From: an uncultured Pelagibacteraceae bacterium
Lineage (GTDB): Bacteria > Pseudomonadota > Alphaproteobacteria > Pelagibacterales > AG-422-B15
Direction: 5' to 3'
NCBI GenBank assembly: GCA_902523535.1
Contig: CABYZQ010000006.1
Span: 1-62,592, forward strand
DNA: 62,592 bases
Below are positions 17,013-26,568 of the stretch, in pieces. The notes beneath the pieces were generated by a model that did no database searches, was not told the DNA's origin, and saw nothing but the letters and a program-made list of their open reading frames with translations. The stretch's first letter is position 1, and every line of letters starts with the position of its first letter. A program made the position numbers and the translations under genes.

Positions 17013-17657
17013 ATGAATATAAGCCCCAAAAAAATTAGTGATCATCAACTTGAAGATCAAGAAATCTCAATCAATCATCAAAAACTGATTGATGCAACAA
17101 TTGAAACTATAGCTAAAAGAGGTCTTGGAGATACTACAATTGCACAAGTTGCTAAAAAAGCAATGGTATCACAAGGCTATGCAAATTTTAGATTTAAGTC
17201 TAAAGAAAATCTTTTACTAAGTTCACTAAAATTTCTGTCAGACGAATATAAAAATTCTTGGCAACGAATATTTGAAGATAACAACTTAGATCCTGTTGGT
17301 AGAGTGATTAAGATAATCGAAAATGATTTCAGTGGTAAAATTGCAAATAGAAATAAAATTGCAGTCTGGGTATCTTTCTATAGTGAAGTAAAGTTCCGTC
17401 CTTCTTATTTATCAATCTGTCAAAAACAAGATGAAATATATTCATCTCAGATGGAAAAGTTAATTAAAGAAGTAAATATTTTAAACAATCAATCTTTTCT
17501 TACCCCAAGAGAAATAAGTGAGACTTATCTCTCAATGGTAGATGGGTTATGGCAAAGAATTTTATTTGATCCTAAAATGTACTCACATGTATTTTGCAAA
17601 GATCTCATTAAAAAATACTTTAGGAATATTTATGCAGATGAAAAACGGTTTGTGTGA
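17013..17657 (+). CDS. TetR family transcriptional regulator, BetI-like
   Basis: The N-terminal helix-turn-helix is readable: LIDATIETIAKRGLGDTTIA then VAKKAMVSQGYANFRFKSKENLL. The C-terminal ligand domain contains IAVWVSFYSEVKFRPSYLSICQ, whose pattern resembles the BetI effector-domain signature. It is likely a repressor released by an amine or betaine ligand. I chose the ATG at 17013 (214 residues); an in-frame GTG at 16998 would add five residues and would sit almost on the predicted start site of a TATGAT -10. It overlaps the following MFS gene by 4 nt. Palindromes at 16952 and 12523 are its likely targets. Confidence 0.83.
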   Translation: MNISPKKISDHQLEDQEISINHQKLIDATIETIAKRGLGDTTIAQVAKKAMVSQGYANFRFKSKENLLLSSLKFLSDEYKNSWQRIFEDNNLDPVGRVIKIIENDFSGKIANRNKIAVWVSFYSEVKFRPSYLSICQKQDEIYSSQMEKLIKEVNILNNQSFLTPREISETYLSMVDGLWQRILFDPKMYSHVFCKDLIKKYFRNIYADEKRFV

Positions 17658-18811
17658 TTTCATCTTTTCAATCAATACTTGGAAGTAACTATAAAACTTA
17701 TATTGTTTTATTTTTATGTGCACTCATTATTGGCATAAAACTAGGAACACTTATTCCCTTATTATCTCTAATACTTGAGTCAAGAGGCTATAGCAATACA
17801 CAGATCGGTTTGAATGTTGTAGCTCAACCGTTGGCAGTAATTTTATTTGTTAGAATTACTCCTATTATCATTCACACAATTGGATTGTCTAGGTCAATTG
17901 TGATTGCTCAGATTGTCACAATTATTTTATATTTCACCTTCCCCGTATTTGAGAGTTTAACTGCATGGTTTATTATACGATTTCTTATCGGTTTTGCAGG
18001 AGCACTTGCATGGAATGCCTTTGATACATGGATGTTATCAATGGCAGATGATACAAATAGGGGGAAAATTGTAACAATATACAATACAGTATTTATTATT
18101 GGCTTTGCAATTGGTCCTCTTGTTATATCTTTAACGGGGATTGAGGGATGGCTTCCATTTATTGTAATTGCAGCAATGTCATTTATAGCAATTATTCCTC
18201 TCATAACATTCAATATAGCAGATCAAGAATTGCCTGAAAAAAAGTCTCTTCCGATTTTAGCGACGATAATAGCTGCGCCAACTATTTTTGGAGCTGCAAT
18301 TCTCTGTGGATTAGACGATGTTATGTTCGTGTCATTTTTTCCAATCTTTATGATTAAGAATCAGTTTTCACAAGACATTGCTCTTCAGTTTGTCACTATT
18401 ACGTTAGTTGGCGGTGTCATATGCCAGCCGCTAATTGGTATTTTACTTGATAGGATGAATAAGAGACTACTTATGAATATTGCTGTCTTCTGTACTTTTA
18501 TTTGTCCAATAATTATAGGTGTTTTTCTTGGAAACTTCTATTTAGTGGCGTTGAGCTGTTTTATTTGGGGAGGAGCAGCAAGTGGAATATTCTCAATATC
18601 ACTTACAATGTTGGGAGAAAGATATACTGCTTCACAGGTTGCGGGCGCAACGGCAATATTGGTGATGGTTTTTGAGTGCGGTTCATTAATTGGTCCTTTG
18701 ATTGGGGGAAGAGTTATGGATATTTTTGGTCCTATTGGTTTTATATATACAATTGTATTTTTTACTTTTATTTTCTTAATGATTTCAATTTATCGAACTT
18801 TAAGAAACTAG
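17654..18811 (+). CDS. MFS transporter
   Basis: This 385-residue protein is mostly hydrophobic with about 12 predicted membrane helices. The cytoplasmic-loop motif after helix 2 is weak, but NRGKIVTIYNTVFIIGFAIGP and the repeat-like GGRVMDIFGPIGF fit the major facilitator fold. It starts at a GTG that overlaps the regulator stop (GTGA), so translation is coupled to the BetI-like gene. It may move a substrate or product of the catabolic pathway, in either direction. Specificity cannot be read. Confidence 0.8.
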   Translation: MISSFQSILGSNYKTYIVLFLCALIIGIKLGTLIPLLSLILESRGYSNTQIGLNVVAQPLAVILFVRITPIIIHTIGLSRSIVIAQIVTIILYFTFPVFESLTAWFIIRFLIGFAGALAWNAFDTWMLSMADDTNRGKIVTIYNTVFIIGFAIGPLVISLTGIEGWLPFIVIAAMSFIAIIPLITFNIADQELPEKKSLPILATIIAAPTIFGAAILCGLDDVMFVSFFPIFMIKNQFSQDIALQFVTITLVGGVICQPLIGILLDRMNKRLLMNIAVFCTFICPIIIGVFLGNFYLVALSCFIWGGAASGIFSISLTMLGERYTASQVAGATAILVMVFECGSLIGPLIGGRVMDIFGPIGFIYTIVFFTFIFLMISIYRTLRN

Positions 18812-18813
18812 AA

Positions 18814-19260
18814 ATGAAAGAAAGTATTAAAAGAGCTACTAAAGAAAACTCCGATATCATTGGAGAAGTTTTTAATTTGTATAGAGTCTTCTATAATCAA
18901 GAATCAAATCTTGAAATTGCACAAAAATATATCAAGCAAAGACTTGAGAATGATGAATCAATAATCTTTTTTCATGAAGAAGAGGGTACTTGTGCAGGTT
19001 TCACCCAATTATACCCTACTTTTGACTCGGTGAATATAAGAAAAAAAATTGTTCTATATGACTTATTTGTAAGAGAAGAGTATAGAAGAAAAGGTATTGC
19101 TAAGTTGTTAATGGATGCTGCTAAAAATTATGCTACTGAAAATAAATTTGGCTCAATCGAACTTTCCACAAATAAATCAAACACGCCTGGTCAAACACTT
19201 TACGAGTCACTTGGATACATTAGAGATAATGAGTTCTACAGTTACGATTTAGAAATATGA
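18814..19260 (+). CDS. GNAT family N-acetyltransferase
   Basis: This 148-residue acetyltransferase has the acetyl-CoA binding motif A: LFVREEYRRKGIAKLLMDAA (RRKGIA, about residues 85-95), followed by the C-terminal LYESLGYIRDNEF pattern. I took the ATG at 18814, 2 nt after the MFS stop, because an upstream in-frame ATG would lie deep inside the MFS gene and adds unlikely aromatic sequence. Its 3' end overlaps the convergent aminotransferase by 19 nt. It may acetylate a small amine, which would suit the island, but the substrate is unknown. Confidence 0.82.
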   Translation: MKESIKRATKENSDIIGEVFNLYRVFYNQESNLEIAQKYIKQRLENDESIIFFHEEEGTCAGFTQLYPTFDSVNIRKKIVLYDLFVREEYRRKGIAKLLMDAAKNYATENKFGSIELSTNKSNTPGQTLYESLGYIRDNEFYSYDLEI

Positions 19261-20609
19261 TTATATGTTTGATCTAAAGATTTTTTAAGCTTTTCACATA
19301 ATTCGTCTACATGGGAATTATTAAAAATTAGCGGTGGGCAGAAAATCATTCCATCTCTAACAGCTCTCATCACTAAACCATTTTCGATACAGTAATCTCT
19401 GCAAATTGTTCCAACAACACCTGTGTCCTCAAACATTTCCATCTTCTCTTTATCTTTAACCAATTCTACAGCTCCTATAAAACTTTTCATTCTGACTTCC
19501 CCAACTAGCGGGTGCTTTTCAATCTCACGCATTTGCTGCTCTAAATAGACAGATACCTGACTTGACTGCTCGATAAGATTTTCTTCTTTTATAACTTTTA
19601 AATTCTCAAGACTTACTGCGCAAGCTACTGGATGACCTGAATACGTATAACCATGATAAAACTCACCACCTTCATTAATAATTGTATCACTAACGCGATC
19701 ACCAATCATGATGCCTGATAGCGGTATGTAGCCTGAAGTTATACCCTTAGCCATTGTGATGATATCGGGCTTGATATTATATGTATCAGATCCAAACCAG
19801 TTTCCTGTTCTTCCAAAGCCACAGATAACCTCATCAACTACAAGAAGGATATCATACTGATTGCAGATTTCTTGGACCCTAGGCCAATATGAATCAGGAG
19901 GAATTATTACACCACCTGCACCTTGGATTGGCTCACCAATAAATGCCGCCACATTATCAGCGCCTATTTCATTAATCTTCTCTTCAATTTTGTTTGCTGC
20001 AAAAATTCCAAAATCATCTTGGGACATTTCGTTTCCGTATTTGTACCAATATGGTGGTAAAACATGCTCAAAACCTGGCATCATATCACCTTGTGAATGC
20101 ATTGCAGTCATCCCACCAAGGCTCATACCTGTCATTGTACTGCCATGGTATGCAAACTCTCTACTTATAAAAGTTTTCTTGTTTGGCTTACCTTTAAGAT
20201 CCCAATATCTCCTCACCATTCTCACAACTGTGTCGTTGGCTTCTGAACCGCTTGATGAAAAGAATGCATGATTTAGATCATGGGGACTTAACTCTGCTAA
20301 TTCTCTTGCTAGCTCGATTGATGGAGGCGTAGCAGTTTTAAAAAAAGAATTATAATATGGAAGCTCTTGCATTTGCTTGTAGGCAACTTCAGCAAGATTT
20401 TTTCGGCCATAGCCCACATTAACACACCAAAGCCCAGACATTGCATCCAATAGCTGCTTATCATCAGATGTGGTCAGATGAACGCCGTCTGCTTTTGTTA
20501 CAATGATACTACCTTCTTCAGCAAGAGACTTATAGTCAGTAAAAGGATGGAGGTGATGTTTGGTATCAATCTCCTGCCATTGTTTAGTAGTTCTATTTAG
20601 ATATGCCAT
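19242..20609 (-). CDS. SpuC-like polyamine/omega-amino acid aminotransferase
   Basis: This 455-residue class III PLP aminotransferase has the catalytic lysine in MAKGITSGY (Lys288), Asp259 in VVDEVICGFGR, and FSSSGSEANDT near residue 117. The N-terminal HPFTDYKSL and the YWYKYG segment are characteristic of the SpuC putrescine:pyruvate aminotransferase group as I know it. It would convert putrescine or a related diamine to an aminoaldehyde. It lies 4 nt downstream of glutaryl-CoA dehydrogenase in the same operon and overlaps the convergent GNAT gene by 19 nt. It is a paralogue of the gene at 11102-12505. Confidence 0.87.
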   Translation of the reverse strand: MAYLNRTTKQWQEIDTKHHLHPFTDYKSLAEEGSIIVTKADGVHLTTSDDKQLLDAMSGLWCVNVGYGRKNLAEVAYKQMQELPYYNSFFKTATPPSIELARELAELSPHDLNHAFFSSSGSEANDTVVRMVRRYWDLKGKPNKKTFISREFAYHGSTMTGMSLGGMTAMHSQGDMMPGFEHVLPPYWYKYGNEMSQDDFGIFAANKIEEKINEIGADNVAAFIGEPIQGAGGVIIPPDSYWPRVQEICNQYDILLVVDEVICGFGRTGNWFGSDTYNIKPDIITMAKGITSGYIPLSGIMIGDRVSDTIINEGGEFYHGYTYSGHPVACAVSLENLKVIKEENLIEQSSQVSVYLEQQMREIEKHPLVGEVRMKSFIGAVELVKDKEKMEMFEDTGVVGTICRDYCIENGLVMRAVRDGMIFCPPLIFNNSHVDELCEKLKKSLDQTYNHISKS

Positions 20610-20613
20610 AATT

Positions 20614-21819
20614 TTATTTAAATGCCTGAATACCTGTTAAATTCCGTCCCATTATCAATGTGTGAACATCGTGAGTTCCTTCATAGGTTTTTACAGTTTC
20701 TAAGTTAACCATATGTCTCATGACATGATACTCATCCGAAATACCGTTGCCACCTAAAATATCTCTGGCGTTACGACATATATCCAAACTTTTAGAAACA
20801 TTATTTCTTTTAATTAAGCTTACCATATTGCTATCAGATTGCCCTTTATCCATAAGGCGTCCGACTCTTAATGCAGCCTCTAACCCTAATGCAATTTCCG
20901 TTTGCATATCTACTAATTTAGACTGAACCAACTGTGTCCCGGCAATTGGCTTCCCAAACATTTTTCTATCTAGAGCATATTGCCTTGCAGTCGCCAGACA
21001 AAATTCAGCTGCTCCAATTGCACCCCATGAAATTCCATAACGGGCACTATTTAAACATTGAAAAGGTCCACTTAAACCTGTTGTTTTAGGTAAAATTTTA
21101 TCTTCAGGGCAAAATACATTTTCCATGATTACTTGTCCTGTTGTCGATGCCCTTAGCGACAATTTTCCTTCAATCTTCGGAGTGGAGAGACCTTTTGACT
21201 CTCTATCAACAATGAAACCTCTAATTACATTTTCTTCATCCTTAGCCCAAATAATTATCACATCAGCATGAGGCGCATTACTGATCCATGTTTTTGTTCC
21301 ATTTAGTTCATATCCACCTTTTACTTTTACTGCTTTCGTTTTCATGGCGCCTGGATCACTACCAGCATCAGGTTCGGTTAATCCAAAGCTACCTATCAAT
21401 TCTCCTTTTGCTAGTTTCGGTAGATAATGTTCTTTTTGTTCATTGCTTCCAAATTTATGTATAGGGTACATTACCAGGCTTGTTTGCACTGACATTATAG
21501 ATCGGTATGCGCTGTCGATTTTTTCTATCTCACGAGTAATTAGTCCGTAAGAGACATAATTACTTCCCGCACATCCATAGCCATCTAAGTACGATCCTAG
21601 AAGTCCTAGTTCTCCCATTTCAGTAAAGATTTCCCTGCTAAAATTCTCATTTCTATTGTCATCAATTATTCTTGGGAGCAATTTTTCTTTACAGTATGCT
21701 CGCACTGTTGATTGCAATATTTTTTCTTCAGCTGAAAGCTGATCATCTAAATTAAGAACATCATCCCAAGCAGAAAGAGATTTTATTTCAGTTTTATTAT
21801 TTTGAATATTAATAACCAT
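20614..21819 (-). CDS. gcdH: Glutaryl-CoA dehydrogenase-like acyl-CoA dehydrogenase
   Basis: This 401-residue acyl-CoA dehydrogenase has the glutaryl-CoA dehydrogenase hallmark [16 protein letters not shown] near the C-terminus with the catalytic base Glu380. The FAD-binding [16 protein letters not shown] lies near residues 145-160. GcdH oxidatively decarboxylates glutaryl-CoA to crotonyl-CoA, the end of lysine, cadaverine or tryptophan breakdown. Being cotranscribed with a SpuC-like aminotransferase suggests the C5 diamine or lysine route. It is divergent from puuD-like across 49 bp. Confidence 0.88.
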   Translation of the reverse strand: MVINIQNNKTEIKSLSAWDDVLNLDDQLSAEEKILQSTVRAYCKEKLLPRIIDDNRNENFSREIFTEMGELGLLGSYLDGYGCAGSNYVSYGLITREIEKIDSAYRSIMSVQTSLVMYPIHKFGSNEQKEHYLPKLAKGELIGSFGLTEPDAGSDPGAMKTKAVKVKGGYELNGTKTWISNAPHADVIIIWAKDEENVIRGFIVDRESKGLSTPKIEGKLSLRASTTGQVIMENVFCPEDKILPKTTGLSGPFQCLNSARYGISWGAIGAAEFCLATARQYALDRKMFGKPIAGTQLVQSKLVDMQTEIALGLEAALRVGRLMDKGQSDSNMVSLIKRNNVSKSLDICRNARDILGGNGISDEYHVMRHMVNLETVKTYEGTHDVHTLIMGRNLTGIQAFK

Positions 21820-21868
21820 TAAAATTGTTATATGATATTATAGTAATACTAGTAAACTAATTTCTTTT

Positions 21869-22633
21869 ATGGACACCCAAAATAAGCCACTTATTGCAGT
21901 TTTTGCAGATGTAATTAAGAAAGAGGAGTTGCACCGAACTTATCACGCATCTGGAACCAATTATATTAAAGCTGTTTCTGAAGCTACCAGCTGTATACCG
22001 GTTATACTTCCTGCATTTGGATCAAGTGTAGATTATAGAGACACACTTCGTAAATTTGATGGAGTTTTATTAACTGGCAGCCTTTCAAATGTTTATCCAG
22101 AATTTTATAATAAAGATAAAATTGTTGAACCATTAGATATTGACAGAGATAAGACAGTACTGCCAATGATTGATTTTATATTTCAAAATGAGATCCCTAT
22201 GCTTGCAATATGCAGAGGTTTTCAAGAAGTTAATGTTGCCATGGGAGGTTCACTGTTTGCAGATATTCATGAGGTACCAGGCAGAATGGATCATCGATGC
22301 CCAGAGTCTGATGATCCTGATATACAATTTTCTAAACAGCATGAAGTGTATTTTAAAGAAAATGGTAAATTTGAAAAATTAGCAGGCACTCCGACGATCG
22401 AGGTAAATTCATTACATACACAAGGAATTGACGAATTAGCAAACGAATTAGTTGCTGAAGGAGTTGCTAAAGATGAGACAGTAGAGGCAATCAGTTTGTC
22501 TGGTTATAGTGGATATTTTTTTGGCGTACAGTGGCATCCTGAATATTCTGCGACCACTGATGATTTTTCCAAAAAGTTATTTGCAAGCTTTAGTGAGTCC
22601 GTGGAAAAAAATAGTTTAAAAAAAATTAGATAA
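21869..22633 (+). CDS. PuuD-like gamma-glutamyl-GABA hydrolase (class I glutamine amidotransferase fold)
   Basis: This 254-residue member of peptidase family C26 has the nucleophile Cys115 in LAICRGFQE and the partner His223/Glu225 in GVQWHPEY. It would hydrolyse gamma-glutamyl amide bonds, releasing glutamate and an omega-amino acid such as GABA. That would be the last step after the PuuA-like ligase and an oxidase. The gene is monocistronic and overlaps the convergent lysE-like gene by 8 nt. Length fits PuuD. Confidence 0.87.
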   Translation: MDTQNKPLIAVFADVIKKEELHRTYHASGTNYIKAVSEATSCIPVILPAFGSSVDYRDTLRKFDGVLLTGSLSNVYPEFYNKDKIVEPLDIDRDKTVLPMIDFIFQNEIPMLAICRGFQEVNVAMGGSLFADIHEVPGRMDHRCPESDDPDIQFSKQHEVYFKENGKFEKLAGTPTIEVNSLHTQGIDELANELVAEGVAKDETVEAISLSGYSGYFFGVQWHPEYSATTDDFSKKLFASFSESVEKNSLKKIR

Positions 22634-23249
22634 AAAAGTTACTATAAATAACAGTACCTACTGTTAGCACTGCTAAAATAATAACTATAGATTGACGCAA
22701 AAGATTTTTTTGATTCAAAAAATTAAAAATGAGACTTCCTGCCCAGCACCATACTGAGTGGGAAACTGATTGTATTAAAAAGAATGTTGAAGCTATAATT
22801 AAAACTTCAAGTGCCCAGTTTGAAGTTAGGCTTGCGCTTCCAAAAGAAGTGAATTGAGTATAGGCGGCGATCACCATAGCCCACCCTTTGGGATTGAGGG
22901 GATGCACTAAAAGACCATTAAAAAAGTTAGGTATACTTTCTAATTCTGTCTTAGAAGTTTGCTTTAGGTTTAGGAACATTATCTTATATGATAACCAGCA
23001 AATGTAGCCTGTTCCAGCAATTTTAATTAAGTTAATTATAAATGGGTTAGAATTTAATAAAGACAAAAATCCAAATCCAAGCCCAATGGTTAAAAAAAGT
23101 TTTCCGAAAGTAACGCCCGCAACAAAAGGTAATGATTTATATAATCCGTGCTGGGCTCCAGAACTCATTAATAGCAGATTGGCAGGTCCAGGCGTTGTAA
23201 CCATTATTAATGCAAAAATAAAGAAAGCTGGATAAAGTGAGAGAGTCAT
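22626..23249 (-). CDS. LysE/RhtB family exporter
   Basis: This 207-residue inner-membrane protein has about five to six helices. It opens with the family pattern MTTPGPANLLLMSSGAQHG, and LNPKGWAMVIAAY appears mid-protein. LysE/RhtB proteins export amino acids or small metabolites. Its start overlaps the pdxA stop by 4 nt, so it is the last gene of the transglycosylase-pdxA-lysE operon. The exported compound is unknown. Confidence 0.85.
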   Translation of the reverse strand: MTLSLYPAFFIFALIMVTTPGPANLLLMSSGAQHGLYKSLPFVAGVTFGKLFLTIGLGFGFLSLLNSNPFIINLIKIAGTGYICWLSYKIMFLNLKQTSKTELESIPNFFNGLLVHPLNPKGWAMVIAAYTQFTSFGSASLTSNWALEVLIIASTFFLIQSVSHSVWCWAGSLIFNFLNQKNLLRQSIVIILAVLTVGTVIYSNFFI

Positions 23250-24244
23250 AACCCTCTGTTTTTAGCAATGTTTAAGGCCATTCCAATAGCTGTTAACAAA
23301 CTATCACATGAAGCAACGAACTTTTTTGCTATATCCAATCCTGTTCCATGATCAGGACTGGTTCTTACAAATGACAGTCCAGCTGTGTAATTAACGGTAT
23401 TATCAAAGTCAACGACCTTTATCGGTATTAAAGCCTGGTCATGATACATGCAGATAAATGAATCAAATTTCTTAATATTTGAATTTCTAAACAATGAGTC
23501 CGCAGGAAAAGGCCCAGAAACATTTATACCTTTTTTCTTACATTCATTAATAGCAGGAATTATTTTTAAGATCTCTTCTTTTCCTAATATACCCCCATCA
23601 CCCGAATGAGGATTGAGACCACTAACTGCAATTTTGGGTTTACGAACTCCAAAATCTTTTTTTAATGTTTGGTCAACATTAAGGATCGATTTAGTAATAT
23701 TTTTTTTATTTATTTTTTTTGCAACATCTTTTAACGCAATATGTGTTGTAACTGGAATAACTTTCATTTTCTTATTTAGCAAAAACATCAGTTCATTTGA
23801 TCTTTTATCTTTTTTTGCAAGGTATTCTGTATGCCCTTTAAATCTCATAAGTTTTTTGGCAATAACTTCTTTATTGATTGGGTTTGTAACAATTCCAGAG
23901 ATTACTTTTTGTTTTGCAAAATCAATGGCCATGTCAATTGACTGCAATATTGCACCAGCATTACTATAATTTCTTTCACCAAGCTGGGTCTTTGCATCAA
24001 TCTTTATAGGAATAACTGGTAAATATTTTTTATTTACACTTAAAGCCTCTGATGGATTATTAATTATTTTAACTTTTAAACCTACTTTCATTTTTTTTAT
24101 AACTCTACTTACATAGACTGGGTCGTGAATTAAAAAAAATTTTAGGTTTGTATTTTTCTTTATCCAAGCTTTGATAGTTATTTCTGTACTTATGCCTGAT
24201 GGGTCTCCCATGGTGACCGCAATTAAATTTTTATTTTTACTCAT
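23246..24244 (-). CDS. pdxA: 4-hydroxythreonine-4-phosphate dehydrogenase PdxA
   Basis: This 332-residue protein shows the PdxA metal and substrate signatures: TMGDPSGISTEI at the N-terminus, GHTEYLAK, SGLNPHSGDGG, CMYHDQALIPIK and RTSPDHGTGLDIA. It acts in pyridoxal 5'-phosphate synthesis by the DXP-dependent route, in the cytoplasm. It overlaps the upstream transglycosylase by 1 nt and lysE-like by 4 nt. Two PLP aminotransferases nearby need the cofactor. PdxA-like paralogues exist in aromatic catabolism, but the full motif set favours the biosynthetic enzyme. Confidence 0.88.
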   Translation of the reverse strand: MSKNKNLIAVTMGDPSGISTEITIKAWIKKNTNLKFFLIHDPVYVSRVIKKMKVGLKVKIINNPSEALSVNKKYLPVIPIKIDAKTQLGERNYSNAGAILQSIDMAIDFAKQKVISGIVTNPINKEVIAKKLMRFKGHTEYLAKKDKRSNELMFLLNKKMKVIPVTTHIALKDVAKKINKKNITKSILNVDQTLKKDFGVRKPKIAVSGLNPHSGDGGILGKEEILKIIPAINECKKKGINVSGPFPADSLFRNSNIKKFDSFICMYHDQALIPIKVVDFDNTVNYTAGLSFVRTSPDHGTGLDIAKKFVASCDSLLTAIGMALNIAKNRGL

Positions 24245-24846
24245 TAAAAAATTCCTAGAAACTTTTTCTTAAATTTGTGCTCACACTCATTGAGCTGGCT
24301 TCTATACTTGTCAGATCGAAGTTTGACTTTATTGGCAACATCAATCAACCAGTTTTGATTTTTATAGGATTTCTTTTTGTATCCACCGTGTCCTTCATGG
24401 TATGCTAAATATTGGCTATAAGCATCACTTTTGCTTATCCCATTAATTTTATTAGACTTATTTATATACCAACCCGTAAAGTCTATGGCGTCTGCAAAAT
24501 TAACTCGGGATGCTAAAGGTTTCTTATTCTCAGTTCTATACCAATCCCAAGTCGCATCAATTGCTTGGGTGTAACCAAATGCACTAGATTTTCTTTTCCA
24601 GGGTATAACACCTAAAATCTTGGTTCTCTCCGGTTTAACTCTATTTTGAAATGCAGATTCTTGTCTTAAAATTGACATTTGAACATGAATGGGGGCACCC
24701 CATTTTTCGTATGATTTATTTGCCAATCTATACCATGAGGATTTTTGTTCAAAGATAGAGCAAATATTCTCTTGTTTTGCAGGCGGCTTACTTGCACAAC
24801 TGAATAATATAAAAAAACTAATTAGTATTAGTATGAATACTCTCAT
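24244..24846 (-). CDS. Lytic transglycosylase-like lipoprotein (SLT domain)
   Basis: This 200-residue predicted lipoprotein has a hydrophobic N-terminus and a lipobox LFSC with Cys17. The catalytic glutamate is Glu63 in ILRQESAF, followed by AFGYTQAIDATW and YLAYHEGHGGY, the three SLT-domain motifs. It would cleave peptidoglycan glycan strands at the outer membrane. It is the first gene of an operon with pdxA and lysE-like and is divergent from an EamA transporter across 53 bp. Confidence 0.82.
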   Translation of the reverse strand: MRVFILILISFFILFSCASKPPAKQENICSIFEQKSSWYRLANKSYEKWGAPIHVQMSILRQESAFQNRVKPERTKILGVIPWKRKSSAFGYTQAIDATWDWYRTENKKPLASRVNFADAIDFTGWYINKSNKINGISKSDAYSQYLAYHEGHGGYKKKSYKNQNWLIDVANKVKLRSDKYRSQLNECEHKFKKKFLGIF

Positions 24847-24899
24847 TTATTTACTCATTTACTTTAAAAGTTTTAAATAATACCTTTCTCCAACATCAA

Positions 24900-25799
24900 A
24901 TGAAACAAATAAATCAACCTATTGTCATTAGTTATATATTCATTTTTTTATTAGCATTAATCTGGGGAGTAAACTTCCTGTTTATTAAAATTGCAGTATT
25001 AGAAATAAGTCCCGTTAATAATGTTTTTCTAAGATTGATTTTGGCATCAACAATACTTTATTTCTATATGAGATTTACAGGAAATAGACTTCAATTAAGT
25101 ATTAATTATCTCTTTTTTTATTTTGTTATTGGAGCATTAGGTAATGCAATTCCATTTTTTTTAATTTCAACGGCAGAAATTAATATTGATGCAGGTATAG
25201 CAGGTGTTCTTATGTCTCCTATGCCACTAATCACCTTAGCGCTATCAGCAATTATTTTGAGAGATGAAAAAATTAATTTTCTAAAATCGATTAGTTTTAT
25301 TACAGCTTTTCTTGGCCTACTTATACTCTTTGGTTTTGAAAATTTAAATCAGCTTGGAGGTGATAACAAAATTGAATTTTATAGTCAAATTGCAGCATTA
25401 GTCGGTGCATGTTCTTATGCATTAAATGCAGTTATATCTAAACTTGTACCAAAAATAAATTTTATTTCACTTGCAACTGGGGTGACAATAGCGGCAACAT
25501 TATTGATGTTACCTTTTTCTATTTTCTATCAGCCTTTTTGGTTAGAAAGTTATAGTTCACCAACAGTCGTATCATTATTAATACAAGGTATATTTGCTAC
25601 AGCGATAGCCAGTTTACTTTTTTTTAAAGTCATTGAAACAAGAGGACCCATCTTTTTATCACTAATTAATTTTTTAGTACCTTTAATAGCTTATTTTTCT
25701 GGAGTTATATTTCTAGGAGAAATCATAAGAGTGAATGTACTAGTTTCCCTCTCTATGATATTATTTGCTTTGTATCTCAATCATATTTCTAACAGGTAA
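24900..25799 (+). CDS. EamA/DMT family transporter
   Basis: This 299-residue protein has ten predicted helices in two EamA repeats. ALIWGVNFLFIKIAV opens the first, and GACSYALNAVISKL opens the second. It is a drug/metabolite transporter of unknown substrate. It ends 4 nt before livG, so it is likely cotranscribed with the Liv-type importer and may belong to it functionally. Confidence 0.83.
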   Translation: MKQINQPIVISYIFIFLLALIWGVNFLFIKIAVLEISPVNNVFLRLILASTILYFYMRFTGNRLQLSINYLFFYFVIGALGNAIPFFLISTAEINIDAGIAGVLMSPMPLITLALSAIILRDEKINFLKSISFITAFLGLLILFGFENLNQLGGDNKIEFYSQIAALVGACSYALNAVISKLVPKINFISLATGVTIAATLLMLPFSIFYQPFWLESYSSPTVVSLLIQGIFATAIASLLFFKVIETRGPIFLSLINFLVPLIAYFSGVIFLGEIIRVNVLVSLSMILFALYLNHISNR

Positions 25800-25803
25800 A
25801 AAG

Positions 25804-26568
25804 ATGTTAAATATAAAAGATGTTTCAGTAAATTTTGGGGGCATCAAAGCTGTTGACAAAGCCAGCATGCAGATTGAGACTGGGAAAATCACAGGTCTCA
25901 TCGGTCCTAATGGGGCAGGAAAAACAACATTATTCAACATAATAGCTGGGAATATCAAACCAACTATGGGTAAAGTCATGTTAGATGAACAAGATATTAC
26001 ATCTCTTCCTTCACATGAACTATTTGAAAAAGGTGTATTAAGAACCTTTCAATTAGCTCATGAATTTTCGAATATGACTGTACTTGAAAATTTGATGGTA
26101 GTTCCTGGAATGCAGACAGGAGAAAAAATTTTAAATACATGGTTTCAAAGAAAACGAATTGAGAATGAAGAAAAGGCAATTAAAGAAAAAGCCCTTGAGG
26201 TAGTTAACTTTCTAAAGCTTGATCATTTAACTTATGAGTTAGCAGGTAATTTATCAGGTGGACAAAAAAAGTTGTTAGAATTAGGTCGTACGATGATGGT
26301 CGAAGCAAAAATTGTTTTACTTGATGAAGTTGGTGCAGGTGTAAATAGAACTCTTTTAAACGATATAACAGATATAATAAAAAAATTAAATTATGAAAAA
26401 AATTATACTTTTTTTATGATTGAACACGACATGAACTTTTTGTCCAAACTTTGTGATAAAGTGATTGTTATGACTGAAGGCTCTGTTCTCGTTGAAGGAG
26501 GAATAGATGAAATCAAAAAAAATGAAAAAGTAATAGAAGCCTATCTTGGGCGAGGACAAATAGAGTGA
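25804..26568 (+). CDS. livG: Liv-type ABC importer ATPase LivG
   Basis: This 254-residue ABC ATPase has Walker A GPNGAGKTT, signature LSGGQKKLLELGR, Walker B IVLLDEV and the switch histidine in FFMIEHDMNFL. The long insertion after the Q-loop (residues about 90-130) and RTFQLAHEF are typical of LivG. I used the ATG at 25804, not one 39 nt upstream inside the EamA gene. It overlaps livF by 4 nt (GTGA). The family imports branched-chain amino acids, amides or urea. The substrate here is unassigned. Confidence 0.88.
   Translation: MLNIKDVSVNFGGIKAVDKASMQIETGKITGLIGPNGAGKTTLFNIIAGNIKPTMGKVMLDEQDITSLPSHELFEKGVLRTFQLAHEFSNMTVLENLMVVPGMQTGEKILNTWFQRKRIENEEKAIKEKALEVVNFLKLDHLTYELAGNLSGGQKKLLELGRTMMVEAKIVLLDEVGAGVNRTLLNDITDIIKKLNYEKNYTFFMIEHDMNFLSKLCDKVIVMTEGSVLVEGGIDEIKKNEKVIEAYLGRGQIE

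Noticed and set aside
18676..18813. Upstream extension of the GNAT gene starting within the MFS gene
   Set aside because: The extra 46 residues overlap the MFS coding end, are rich in Phe/Tyr/Trp and unlike the GNAT fold. The ATG at 18814 directly follows the MFS stop.
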